64,000 nucleotides of DNA from Phycisphaerales bacterium (lineage in GTDB: Bacteria; Planctomycetota; Phycisphaerae; Phycisphaerales; UBA1924), in the NCBI GenBank assembly GCA_020847175.1, contig JADLCM010000002.1:124001-188000 (forward strand). The letters are read 5' to 3'. The notes under the pieces are model-generated. The model searched no databases. It was given only the letters and a program-made list of their open reading frames with translations, and was not told the origin of the DNA. Shown piece by piece: positions 32,740 through 41,261 of the stretch. The position numbers and the translations under genes are program-made. Positions within the stretch are counted from its first letter, which is position 1. Every line of letters starts with the position of its first letter.

Positions 32740-34410
32740 TCATGCGTCCGGGGTCACCCAGCGGCCGACCAGCTTCGCGGCCGCCTCGGGATTGCTCTTC
32801 ACGAGTTCGTGCACCTGTTCGAGTATCTTCTGGTTCGCCATGTCGCCCTCGGCGAGCTCGATCCCGGCCATCGGAGAGTCCGTCTCGTCGGCCTCGCCGA
32901 TGACCTCGCTGTAGGCCTCAAGCGGCGGCGGAATGCCGACGAGCTCGTCGGCGGTCGGCAGCTTCACGCTCTTGCCCGCCCTGCGCACCATCGAGAACAT
33001 CAGCCCCAGCGACACCACCCCGAGGACCGCGAGCATGATCTTGTCGATCAGCCCTTCACCGAGGCCCAGCACGCCGCCGCCCCCGCCCCCGCCGGCCCAC
33101 GAGCCGAACAGCCCCGCCTGCGACGAGCCCGGCGGAAGGGCCGGAAGGTCGATGGGCATCATCGAGACATTGACTTCACCCGAGTCCTCTTCGGCCTTGA
33201 GATGGGGCGTGACCGACTTGGTGATCTGGTCGCTGATCTCGGCGAACTTGGCGTTGACCGCCGCCTCATCGGGTTCTTCCGCGTTCTCGTCACCCCCCTT
33301 GAGCACCGCGACGACGTAGCTCCGGGGCACCGCGACGCTGGCCGCGATGTGCGTGGGCATGCCCTTGGGGTCGATCCGCTGCGTCACCACCGAGCCGACC
33401 TTGTTCTCCATCTCCGTGGTCGATTCGCTGGTCTCGGTGCTGCTCCCGGCGCTCGACCCGGTGCTGATATCGGCCCCCACGTTGGAGCGCAGGCCGGGCT
33501 CGGCCCCCGCGCCGGCGTTCTGCATCGTGGAAGTGTTGGTGCGCTCGCTGGCCATCAGCGACACGGTGCCGCCCTCATCGGCGGAGCGGTAGAGCGTGGT
33601 CTGGGAGTTCTCCCTCGCGATATCGACGTGCGCCGTGACGGCGACGACCACCCCGGGAACTCCCTGCAGCAGGGCGAGGAGCTTTTCGCGGGTCTTGTTC
33701 TCGATCGCCGTCTGGTACTCCAGATAGCTGCTTGCCGAGAAGTCTTCCGCCCGGCGCGCCGTGTGCTGGCGTCCGTTGGCGCCGTCGATCACCCGCACGT
33801 TGGAGATGTCCATTCCTGCCCGGGCACTGGCGACCAGCGCCGCGATCGCATCAACCTGCGGCTGCGTGAGTCCCACGCCGTTGCGGGGGTGAACCGTCGC
33901 GGATCCGCTTGGCGGGATGGTCGCCGCGCCGATGCCCACCGGCCTCGGGGCATCGAGGATCACCGTCGCGCTCTTGACATATGAGAACCCGGAGATCACG
34001 CGCGAGAGTTCGTTCTGCAGCGCGACGATGTACAGCTGCTCGTTCTGCTCCCGCGAGTTGGTCCACTTCTGGCGGTCGATGAGCGAGTTGAAGAGCACCG
34101 CCGCGTCGTCGGGCAACTTGCCTGCCTCGGCCATGCTTGAGAGCGCCCGGGTCTTCGAATCCGGGGGGACCATCACGCGGCCGTTCTGCTCGCGGGCCGG
34201 GATCCCGCTCGCCCGCAGGAAGGCGACTGTCTCGGCCTGGCCGTCGGCGGCCATGAGATCAACCAGCTTTGACCGCCCGGCGTACTGCGTCACCATGAAC
34301 AGGGTCATCAGCAGGATGACGGCGATCGAGCCGATCAGCAGCTTCTGGGTCGCGCCCAGGCGCCCAAGGTACTTCCGAATGTGCTCCAGCACCTTGCGAA
34401 GCGCGTCCAT
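32740..34410 (-). CDS. fliF: Flagellar MS-ring protein FliF
   Basis: The 556-aa membrane protein forms the MS ring, the foundation of the basal body. Two membrane helices lie near residues 24-44 and 447-468. Between them are the ring-building motif 1 (GIPAREQNGRVMVPPD), the YLEYQTAIENKTREKLLALL segment and the beta-collar region. The C-terminus ends with KILEQVHELVKSNPEAAAKLV, which binds FliG. GGGAGG lies upstream of the ATG. It is the first operon gene visible here; flgB, flgC and fliE, which usually precede it, are not present. Confidence 0.94.
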   Translation of the reverse strand: MDALRKVLEHIRKYLGRLGATQKLLIGSIAVILLMTLFMVTQYAGRSKLVDLMAADGQAETVAFLRASGIPAREQNGRVMVPPDSKTRALSSMAEAGKLPDDAAVLFNSLIDRQKWTNSREQNEQLYIVALQNELSRVISGFSYVKSATVILDAPRPVGIGAATIPPSGSATVHPRNGVGLTQPQVDAIAALVASARAGMDISNVRVIDGANGRQHTARRAEDFSASSYLEYQTAIENKTREKLLALLQGVPGVVVAVTAHVDIARENSQTTLYRSADEGGTVSLMASERTNTSTMQNAGAGAEPGLRSNVGADISTGSSAGSSTETSESTTEMENKVGSVVTQRIDPKGMPTHIAASVAVPRSYVVAVLKGGDENAEEPDEAAVNAKFAEISDQITKSVTPHLKAEEDSGEVNVSMMPIDLPALPPGSSQAGLFGSWAGGGGGGGVLGLGEGLIDKIMLAVLGVVSLGLMFSMVRRAGKSVKLPTADELVGIPPPLEAYSEVIGEADETDSPMAGIELAEGDMANQKILEQVHELVKSNPEAAAKLVGRWVTPDA

Positions 34411-34597
34411 CCGCCGGCCTCCCTGCCGCTGTCGCGCACTCCTTGCGCGGCCGGGGCGCGCCAGGCGCGCCTCGACGGGCCAGCATCGGACCGGGGCCCG
34501 GCGCCGCTTGAATCAGCACGACGGAACCCGGACCGGCGGGCGACCGACCGGCACAAACTGCGCCGCCCCCCGCGCACGGTCCGGCTCCGAGGCCGCG

Positions 34598-35716
34598 TCA
34601 GTCCGCGCCGGTGGGGGTGCCGAGCGACACGAAGCGCCGCCCGCGGATGTGCTCGCTGCCGAGTTGGCCGCACGCACTCATGGTGTCTCGCCCCTTGGTG
34701 CGCCTGCGCTTGCAATACTGGCCGCTCGTCCGGAGCGTGTCCATGAAACGGTCCACGCTCGCCTCGTCGGGCGCCGGCCAGGGAGACCCACGGCGCGGGT
34801 TGTACGGGATCACGTTGACGCAGCATCGCACCTTGCGGAGGAGCGCGGCGAGCTCCCTGGCGTGCTCCGGCTCGTCGTTGACGCCGGGAATCAGGACGTA
34901 CTCGGCGCAGATCGCCGCGGATGATCGGAGCGGCCAGTCCTCCATCACGCGCACGAGTTCGCCCAGCGGCATGGCGCGGTTGATGGGCATGATCTGCGAG
35001 CGGATCTCGTCATTGGGCGCATTGATCGACACCGCCAGACCAAGCCTGCGCCATCCGGGCTGCTGCACCTGCTCGCGCAGGCGCGCCAGGCCGTCCAGGC
35101 GGCCCACCGTGGACACCGCGATGTGGCTCATCGCGAGCGCCGGCCCCCGGTGGTCGGTCAGCACGTGGATGGCGCCCAGGACCGCATCCAGGTTGTCCAG
35201 GGGCTCGCCCATGCCCATGAACACGATGTTGCTGATCTCGTGCCCGAGGTGCCAGCGGGCGGCCCACCACTGCGCCACGATCTCGGCAACGGAGAGCGAG
35301 CGCATGAGCCCCATGCGCGCGGTCTCGCAGAAGGCGCACCCCATCGCGCAGCCCACCTGCGAACTCACGCAGAGCGTCCAGCGGCTGCGGGCCCGCCCGC
35401 GCATCGGGATCACGACCGACTCGGTCGCGAGTTCCGGCCTCGGGGCGCCGGTCGCACGATCGACCGCGCCCGGCACCGGGAGCAGAAACTTGTGGACAGG
35501 CCCCTCGTCGCTCTCGCTCGTCTGGATGTTGGCAGGCCGAGGCACCCCCGCGCCGAGGTCGCCGGCGCGATGCACGCGCTCGTAGCGCGCGGCGGCAGCG
35601 GGGGCGCGCAGGTCGCCGCGTGCGCGAATGAATCCTTCGCACGTCAGGCCGAGGGAGAGTTGGTCTGGCGCAGTGCCGGGCACCCCGAAGGGTAGGGGCA
35701 GGGTGAGGCGCGGCAT
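34598..35716 (-). CDS. rlmN: 23S rRNA A2503 methyltransferase (RlmN-type radical SAM)
   Basis: The 372-aa cytosolic enzyme should methylate C2 of adenosine 2503 in 23S rRNA. The radical SAM cluster motif CAMGCAFC follows SSQVG near residue 135, and the catalytic C-terminal cysteine lies in DTMSACGQLG near 350. NIVFMGMGEPLDN, the SAM-binding GxGEP segment, is present. CETARMGLMR after the cluster differs from the enterobacterial CSTGRQG sequence, so a sister clade is possible. It starts three bases after asnB ends, so the two probably share a transcript. Confidence 0.88.
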   Translation of the reverse strand: MPRLTLPLPFGVPGTAPDQLSLGLTCEGFIRARGDLRAPAAAARYERVHRAGDLGAGVPRPANIQTSESDEGPVHKFLLPVPGAVDRATGAPRPELATESVVIPMRGRARSRWTLCVSSQVGCAMGCAFCETARMGLMRSLSVAEIVAQWWAARWHLGHEISNIVFMGMGEPLDNLDAVLGAIHVLTDHRGPALAMSHIAVSTVGRLDGLARLREQVQQPGWRRLGLAVSINAPNDEIRSQIMPINRAMPLGELVRVMEDWPLRSSAAICAEYVLIPGVNDEPEHARELAALLRKVRCCVNVIPYNPRRGSPWPAPDEASVDRFMDTLRTSGQYCKRRRTKGRDTMSACGQLGSEHIRGRRFVSLGTPTGAD

Positions 35717-35719
35717 CGT

Positions 35720-37849
35720 TCAGGTCAAGCCCGGCCCCGGCAGGCGCGCGAGCCACTTAGTCCAGATGCTGAGCACCAGCAGCAGGTAAAGCCGTTGGCT
35801 CTGATCGCGCCCGTGCCACGGGTTCGCGCTTCGCTCCCCTGCGGCATCGTGAGAACGCAGGAGACGCCGCACGCACGCCATGTCTATCTCCAGCGGCAGA
35901 CCGGGGAAGGGGTCCGGCCCCCCGAGGTGGTCGTGGAGGAGTTGACGCATGCCCCCGTAATCGGTGCGGAACCACGCGCCGACCGGGATGGCGAAGCCTC
36001 GCTTGGGGCGGTCCACGAGGTTGCAGGGGAGGTGCATGCGGGCGACCTGCCGGAGCAGGCCTTTGCGCTCGCCCCCCGGCATGAGGCTTGACAGCGGAGC
36101 GCCGAGGCACGCGGCGACCAGTTCACGGGCGAGGAAGGGCGCGCGGACTTCGAGCCCCACGGACATCGACGCCGTGTCGGTCTTGCGGAGAATGTCGCCG
36201 GGGAGGTACGACAGAAAGTCGTGGCGCAGCGGGTCGTTGACCCGGGCGCCGGCGGGCTTGCGTTGGGGGTCCGGGCCAAGCAAGTGGCGGGCATAACACT
36301 GCGAAAAAACCCGAAGCAGGTCGGGGTAGCCGTCGGCGCGGGCCGCCTGGATGAGCCGCCGCACCCGGGCGGAGCGCGAGCCCGCATCGCGTGACGGCGC
36401 CAGCCGAGCCGGAAGAAGCCGGATCAACCACCCCCATCTTGCGAGCGTTCCGGCGATGGTGTGGCGTTGGTAACCGCCGAAGAGTTCATCGCCCCCATCG
36501 CCCGACAGCGCAACGCGCACGTGCGATCCGACGGCGCGCGAAACCCACATCGTGGGCAGGAGCGAACTGTCGCCGAAGGGCAACCCCACCTGCTCAATGA
36601 GGCCCACGAGGTCTGCGGCGGGGTCCGGGTGGCAGTCGAGCACCACGTGCCGGATGCCCAGGCGCCGCGCGGTCTCTGCCGCGGCGGGCGATTCGTCGTG
36701 CCCGGGTGCGGGCATGCGCACCGTGAAGGCCTGCATCTCTCCCACGCGTCGTTGCGCCGCGGCGGCGGTGAGCGCCGAATCGATGCCCCCGGAGAGAAAG
36801 CAGGCGAGGGGAACATCGGCGTCAAGGCGCGACTCGACGGCCCGCGTCACCATCGCATCCACCTCGTGGGCGGAGAGGGCCGGTCCCGAACCGCGCCGCG
36901 GCCATAGGTCGGGGTCGGCATCGGCACGGGCTTGGCCGATCCCCGCGGATGCCCACGGCGCACTTCGGCTGATCTCCCGCACCCCCGCGAGGGCGGTGCC
37001 CGCGCCCGCTGTCCATCCGGTCTCGATGCACTCCCGCAGCACATCACCGGGCGCAATGCGTGTGGCCCGTGGGCCGACGTGCGCCGACAGCCGGGCCAGG
37101 CCCGCCGGCACCGACCCAAGCGCCTCGGTGCGCCCGCTCCCCGAACCGGGCTCCAGCAGCGTGTGATAGAGCGGCTTCTCGCCGGGGGCATCGCGCACCC
37201 CGTGCAGCGTCGCTGCTTCGCCCTCCCAGATCAGCGCGGCGTACATGCCGTCGAGATGCCGCCCGAGATCGGGCCCCCACGCCGCCCACCCGTGCAGCAG
37301 CACCTCCGTGTCGCTGTGGTCGGTGTGGAACTCGTGCCCCAGGGCCTGGAGCTCGCGTCGCAGTTCGCGGTGGTTGTAGATGCACCCGTTGAAGACCACC
37401 GCCGCCGGCCCGCATCGTGGGCACACATGCGCCCGCGCAGGGCGGTACTCTCCCGGCCCCCCTGGCGGCGGAGCCGTCGGACGTGCCATCCAGATCAGCG
37501 GCCCGGCTGCCGGGTTCGCGATCGGTCGGTCGTGCGGCCAGCCGAGCACCGTGGCCGAGCGCTCGCCCCGAACCCCCGGCGTATCGGTGGCCACCGTTGC
37601 GCCCAGGAGCATCGGTTGTCCGCCCCCGGAGTGGTCGATGATGCTCAGGCGCCGATGCACCAGCGCCACATCCACAATGGCGCCGTCGCGTCGAAGTGCG
37701 CGCTGGCGGAAGCGTCCCTGGCCGTCCGGGCCGCGGTGGCGGATCGAGCCATCGATGATGTTCAGCCAGGCCTCGGGGATCGATTCATGCAGCGGAGGCG
37801 GGGCTTCGCCCGCAGTCCAGACGCGCACGATGCCTCCGATGCCGCACAT
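35720..37849 (-). CDS. asnB: Asparagine synthetase (glutamine-hydrolysing), with insertion
   Basis: The 709-aa enzyme has an N-terminal class II glutaminase domain opened by Cys2 (MCGIGGI) and a C-terminal ATP-pyrophosphatase domain with LSGGIDSAL and LSGDGGDELFGGYQRH. It would make asparagine, or amidate another acid, using glutamine. About 70 residues (81-150) are inserted after the LSIIDHSGGGQPM segment and end in a CPRC pair. The usual NGEIYN motif reads NGCIYN (Cys156 in place of the glutamine-binding Glu). The ATG at 37849 is forced by the catalytic Cys2. Overall domain layout is otherwise intact. Confidence 0.9.
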   Translation of the reverse strand: MCGIGGIVRVWTAGEAPPPLHESIPEAWLNIIDGSIRHRGPDGQGRFRQRALRRDGAIVDVALVHRRLSIIDHSGGGQPMLLGATVATDTPGVRGERSATVLGWPHDRPIANPAAGPLIWMARPTAPPPGGPGEYRPARAHVCPRCGPAAVVFNGCIYNHRELRRELQALGHEFHTDHSDTEVLLHGWAAWGPDLGRHLDGMYAALIWEGEAATLHGVRDAPGEKPLYHTLLEPGSGSGRTEALGSVPAGLARLSAHVGPRATRIAPGDVLRECIETGWTAGAGTALAGVREISRSAPWASAGIGQARADADPDLWPRRGSGPALSAHEVDAMVTRAVESRLDADVPLACFLSGGIDSALTAAAAQRRVGEMQAFTVRMPAPGHDESPAAAETARRLGIRHVVLDCHPDPAADLVGLIEQVGLPFGDSSLLPTMWVSRAVGSHVRVALSGDGGDELFGGYQRHTIAGTLARWGWLIRLLPARLAPSRDAGSRSARVRRLIQAARADGYPDLLRVFSQCYARHLLGPDPQRKPAGARVNDPLRHDFLSYLPGDILRKTDTASMSVGLEVRAPFLARELVAACLGAPLSSLMPGGERKGLLRQVARMHLPCNLVDRPKRGFAIPVGAWFRTDYGGMRQLLHDHLGGPDPFPGLPLEIDMACVRRLLRSHDAAGERSANPWHGRDQSQRLYLLLVLSIWTKWLARLPGPGLT

Positions 37850-37856
37850 GCCGTCG

Positions 37857-37862
37857 ATGGTA
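37857..37862 (-). promoter_or_regulatory. -10-like hexamer TACCAT, leaderless start of asnB
   Basis: On the minus strand TACCAT ends seven bases before the catalytically fixed ATG of asnB, with no ribosome-binding site between. Because the start is certain, this is one of the best leaderless candidates. Confidence 0.5.
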
Positions 37863-37918
37863 ACGGTGCGGCCGGGCCCTCGGCGTGTCATCGGCAGTCC
37901 AGCGCGCAACAATCGTGC

Positions 37919-39193
37919 ATGATCCGCCCTTCAATCCGCGCCGCGTCGGTATGCTGCTTCGGGGTTGTCGGCGCGTGCGCTGCGCAACCGGCGCCCCCGC
38001 AGACCGGACAGGCATCACCCGTGGCGCACGAGCCCATCACCATCCGCGTCGCCGCGTTCAACGTGGAGGACATCCGCACCGAAGACCTTCTTCGGGACGA
38101 TCAGCCTCGTCTCAAGCGCCTCGCCGAGATACTTCAGCGCATCCGTCCAAACATCGTGCTGATCAGCGAGATCACCTACGACATGCCCGGCGGCCCGGAT
38201 GTCGAGGAGGGCTGGGAGCCCGGCCAGAACGCGAAGCGCTTCGTGGACCGCTACCTCGGTGTGCCCCAGGCCGACGGGCTCGCACCCCTGCGCTTCGAGG
38301 TCTTCATGGCCCCGGCCAACACGGGCATGCCGAGCGGATTCGACCTTGACAACGACGGGTCGATGGTCGGTTCGTTTCCGCCGCCGCCTCGATCACGGCC
38401 CGACGGGTCGCCCGGCCCGCAGACCAGCGCCGGGCGAGCGTACGGCAACGACTGCTGGGGCTTCGGAACTTTTCCGGGTCAGTACGCCATGGCCCTGCTC
38501 GTCGATCCTCGCCTCACGATTGAGCGGGATCTGGCCCGGACCTTCCGCCTGATGCCCTGGGACTATCAGCCCGGCGCGGCTCTGCCCACCGTGCCGGAGA
38601 CCGGCGCACCTTGGTTCAGCGACGACGAGAAGGCGATCTTCCGCCTCAGCAGCAAGAGCCACTGGGATGTGCCCGTGCGCCTGCCCAACGGCAGCGTGCT
38701 CCACATGCTGTGTTCGCACCCCACACCGCCGGCCTTCGACGGCCCGGAGCAGCGCAACGCGCGCCGGAACTTCGACGAGATCCGATTCTGGGCCGACTAT
38801 GTCGAAGGGGCGCGCTACATGGTGGATGACCAGAACCGAGAGGGGCCGCTCGCGCGGGGTGAACTCTTCATCGTGCTCGGCGACCTCAACTGCGATGTCC
38901 GTGAGGGCACATCGTTCAAGAACGGCATTGAACTCCTCCTCCGATCCCCGCGCCTCGCGCCCGATCCCGCCCCGAGGTCCGACATCCCCGTGGCGGACCT
39001 TGACGACACCGATACTGCCTTCTGGGGCAAGCGCGCGGACTACGTGCTGCCCTCCAAGGGTCTCGGCGTCGAGGCGACCGGCGTCTGGCGGCACCCACCC
39101 CCGGACGGCAAGGCTTTTCCCAGCGATCACTTCCCCGTCTGGGCGGATATCAGCGTGCCGCCTCCTCCGGCTGACGGTCCCGCCCGGCCCTGA
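37919..39193 (+). CDS. Exported endonuclease/exonuclease/phosphatase-family hydrolase
   Basis: The 424-aa protein has an N-terminal signal that may be a lipoprotein signal (CFGVVGAC, lipobox cysteine about residue 20). EEP-fold motifs follow: VAAFNVEDIR (Asn of the first strand), LISEITYD (metal-binding Glu), a central histidine in LCSHPTPP, GDLNCDV and SDHFPVWADI with the catalytic SDH. Such proteins cleave nucleic acids, phosphoinositides or other phosphodiesters. A secreted planctomycete member could be a nuclease for phosphate scavenging; this is inference. It is divergent from asnB by 69 bases. Confidence 0.85.
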   Translation: MIRPSIRAASVCCFGVVGACAAQPAPPQTGQASPVAHEPITIRVAAFNVEDIRTEDLLRDDQPRLKRLAEILQRIRPNIVLISEITYDMPGGPDVEEGWEPGQNAKRFVDRYLGVPQADGLAPLRFEVFMAPANTGMPSGFDLDNDGSMVGSFPPPPRSRPDGSPGPQTSAGRAYGNDCWGFGTFPGQYAMALLVDPRLTIERDLARTFRLMPWDYQPGAALPTVPETGAPWFSDDEKAIFRLSSKSHWDVPVRLPNGSVLHMLCSHPTPPAFDGPEQRNARRNFDEIRFWADYVEGARYMVDDQNREGPLARGELFIVLGDLNCDVREGTSFKNGIELLLRSPRLAPDPAPRSDIPVADLDDTDTAFWGKRADYVLPSKGLGVEATGVWRHPPPDGKAFPSDHFPVWADISVPPPPADGPARP

Positions 39194-39286
39194 CGCGTGC
39201 GGGGGTCGGGCACAGAGTAAGCCGGCTACCATGCGACGTTCCTGTCCCGTCGGAGTCCGTGCGGTCTGGCAGGAGGCGGAGGCCCT

Positions 39287-40243
39287 GTGACGGTTGTGGA
39301 CCCCAGCGCTGAGGCCGGCGTGCTGCTGAATCCGCAGCGAGCCGAAACGTGTGTCGCCAAGGCCCGCGCCATCATTGAGACGACCAAGCCCGGCATCACC
39401 CGGATGGTCACGATCACCGCGATCGTCGGGTTCATTGCCGCCGCGGTTGATCGTTCGTGGACGACGTGGTCGCTCGTCGGGTCGCTGGGCTGGTGCATCC
39501 TGGGCACGGCGCTCTCGTCTTCAGGGGCCAACGCGCTGAACCAGTGGTGGGAGCGGGCGCGCGATGCACGAATGGCACGCACGGCCGGACGCCCTCTGCC
39601 CCGCGGCGCGGTCGAGCCCGGCCTCGTGCTCGCGTGCAGCCTGCTGATGTGCGTGCTGGGCGTGGGTGTGCTGGCGCTCGCCAACGGCCCGGCGGCGGCG
39701 TGCGTCTCGCTCGCCAGCATTACCTCTTACGTGCTCGTCTATACCCCCCTCAAGCCCATCACCAGCTTTTCGACGCTCGTGGGGGCCGTGCCCGGCGCCT
39801 TACCCCCGCTCATCGGCTGGGCGGCGGTCACCGGTACGTGGCAGGGGCTGATGATGGGCGGCGGGTGGAGCCTCTTCGGCCTCATGTTCGTCTGGCAACT
39901 GCCGCACTTTCTCGCCATCGCCTGGATGTGCCGCGAGGACTACCGCCTTGGCGGGTACAAGGTGCTGCCGGTGCTGGACCCCAGCGGCGTCGCAACCAGC
40001 GGCGCCATGCTGGGCACCGCGATTTTGCAGATCCCCGCCACGCTGCTGCCCATGATGACCCTTGACCGCCTCGGACTGATGTATCTGCTCGCGGCGTTGC
40101 TGACGGGGGCGGGCTATCTGTGGCTCTCGGTGCGGCTGGCCCGGCTGCGGACCCGTTCCGCCGCCCGGGTGGTCTTCTTCGCCTCCATCGCGCACCTCCC
40201 GCTGCTGCTGATCGCGCTGGTGCTCGACCTGATCTGGATCTGA
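39287..40243 (+). CDS. ctaB: Protoheme IX farnesyltransferase (heme O synthase)
   Basis: The 318-aa polytopic enzyme adds a farnesyl group to heme b to make heme O for cytochrome oxidase. The UbiA-type motif NQWWERARDARMARTAGRPLP (about residues 84-104) includes the NxxxDxxM-RT pattern, and the second aspartate-rich loop WMCREDYRLGG is also present. Around eight membrane helices are visible. The start is a GTG preceded by GGAGGCGGAGG, and a TACCAT hexamer lies at 39227-39232. It is followed after 14 bases by a Sco gene, consistent with an oxidase-assembly operon. Confidence 0.93.
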   Translation: MTVVDPSAEAGVLLNPQRAETCVAKARAIIETTKPGITRMVTITAIVGFIAAAVDRSWTTWSLVGSLGWCILGTALSSSGANALNQWWERARDARMARTAGRPLPRGAVEPGLVLACSLLMCVLGVGVLALANGPAAACVSLASITSYVLVYTPLKPITSFSTLVGAVPGALPPLIGWAAVTGTWQGLMMGGGWSLFGLMFVWQLPHFLAIAWMCREDYRLGGYKVLPVLDPSGVATSGAMLGTAILQIPATLLPMMTLDRLGLMYLLAALLTGAGYLWLSVRLARLRTRSAARVVFFASIAHLPLLLIALVLDLIWI

Positions 40244-40257
40244 CGCGGAGTGATCTG

Positions 40258-40932
40258 ATGCCGGACTCGCGGGGCCTGCCCAAGATCGTTCTCGCCCTGG
40301 CCCTGGTCGCCGTCGCAGGAATGGCCGTCTCCGGCGTCATGCTGATCCGGGGCGCCGGGGCTGCGCCCGACGGGCGATCTCCCTCTGAACCCGATCCGCG
40401 CGAACCCGACCCGGGGCTGGAGGGCATCCGCATTCCCGCCTTCAGTCTGGTCGATCAATCCGGCGCGCGTGTGGATGAGCGCCTGCTCCTCGGCCACGTG
40501 ACCATCGTCGCCTTCATCTTCACAAACTGCCGGCTGATCTGCCCGGGCATGTCGGCGCGGATGGTCCAGTTGCAGAACGACCTGAAAGACACCCCGGTGC
40601 GGTTGCTCTCGCTGAGCGTCGACTCGGCCCACGACACGCCGGAGGTGCTGGCGGCCTACGCCGCGCGGATCGGCGCGGACCTCGACCGATGGACATTCGT
40701 GAGCGACGATGGCGCCACAACCCGCACCATGCTGCGACAGATCGGCTTTGACGTGAGCGACACCGGGGGCGAGGAGATTGCGCTCCCTGACGGCTCGCGC
40801 ATGAGCGACATCAATCACCCTGCCAAACTCATGCTCGTGGATGAGTCCGGGCGGGTCCTCGGGCTGTACGGTTACGCCGATGCCGAGGCCATGACCCGGC
40901 TCGCCGCGCGGGCCCGCGCGCTCTGTGATTGA
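40258..40932 (+). CDS. SCO1/SenC-type copper chaperone
   Basis: The 224-aa membrane-anchored thioredoxin-fold protein delivers copper to the CuA site of cytochrome oxidase. Residues about 8-30 form the anchor. The copper motif is Cys91-x3-Cys95 in the segment FTNCRLICPG, and the third ligand histidine appears in the DINHPAKLMLVD segment. The CxxxC spacing is the canonical one. It is in operon with ctaB (14-base gap), which supports the assembly role. Length and topology are typical. Confidence 0.92.
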   Translation: MPDSRGLPKIVLALALVAVAGMAVSGVMLIRGAGAAPDGRSPSEPDPREPDPGLEGIRIPAFSLVDQSGARVDERLLLGHVTIVAFIFTNCRLICPGMSARMVQLQNDLKDTPVRLLSLSVDSAHDTPEVLAAYAARIGADLDRWTFVSDDGATTRTMLRQIGFDVSDTGGEEIALPDGSRMSDINHPAKLMLVDESGRVLGLYGYADAEAMTRLAARARALCD

Positions 40933-41261
40933 GTCCGGGCCATCGGGCGCAGCATCCGCTTCGATTCTCGGCGCGACAGGAAGGCGCCGGGTATCGGCCA
41001 CCCGCTCATAAGGTGCGGCGGGCCGCCGGGCTTCTTCAAAAACTTCGGGATTCTGTGAGAAGCCGAGCCCCGGCCGCGCAAGTCGTCATGGACGACCTTT
41101 CGAAAGGATGCGCCATGCGCTCGAGAAACAAGGGCGGCAGCCATTATCGGGTCGGCGGGTTGAGGTGTGGCGCCGGTGCGGACGCAAGTCTGCAAGCCGG
41201 GCGGGGCCCGGCGACATCCCTGCGGGCCGGCGCTCTGCCGGCCCGCCAGGGGGGACGATCA
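40933..41261 (+). other. Intergenic region with structured 5' leader
   Basis: About 330 bases separate sco from the dockerin protein gene. The first half shows no feature except a CCTTTCGAAAGG palindrome at 41092-41107. The second half holds three consecutive hairpins (41178-41251) and an alternative in-frame ATG at 41115 with AAAGGA upstream. Confidence 0.6.
41178..41251 (+). ncRNA. Three-hairpin structured leader (unassigned RNA element)
   Basis: Hairpin 1 is GCGGAC-GCAA-GTCTGC (41178-41193), six pairs closed by a GNRA loop. Hairpin 2 is GCCGGGC-GGG-GCCCGGC (41196-41212). Hairpin 3 is GCGGGCCGGC-GCTCT-GCCGGCCCGC (41222-41246) with an outer CCCT/AGGG extension. They end ten bases before the dockerin gene start. 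The arrangement does not match a riboswitch class I can name and could be a regulatory leader or simply GC-rich coding sequence. Confidence 0.4.

Noticed and set aside
34440-34470. Two GGCGCGCC octamers one base apart upstream of fliF
   Set aside because: Self-complementary restriction-site-like octamers are expected in such GC-rich DNA; a one-base loop cannot form a hairpin and no other copies form a pattern.
41171-41215. Cyclic-di-GMP-I (GEMM) riboswitch suggested by GGACGCAA before the dockerin gene
   Set aside because: The following AGCC, the GAAA tetraloop arm and the receptor stem are missing; the ACGCAA is instead part of a simple GNRA hairpin.
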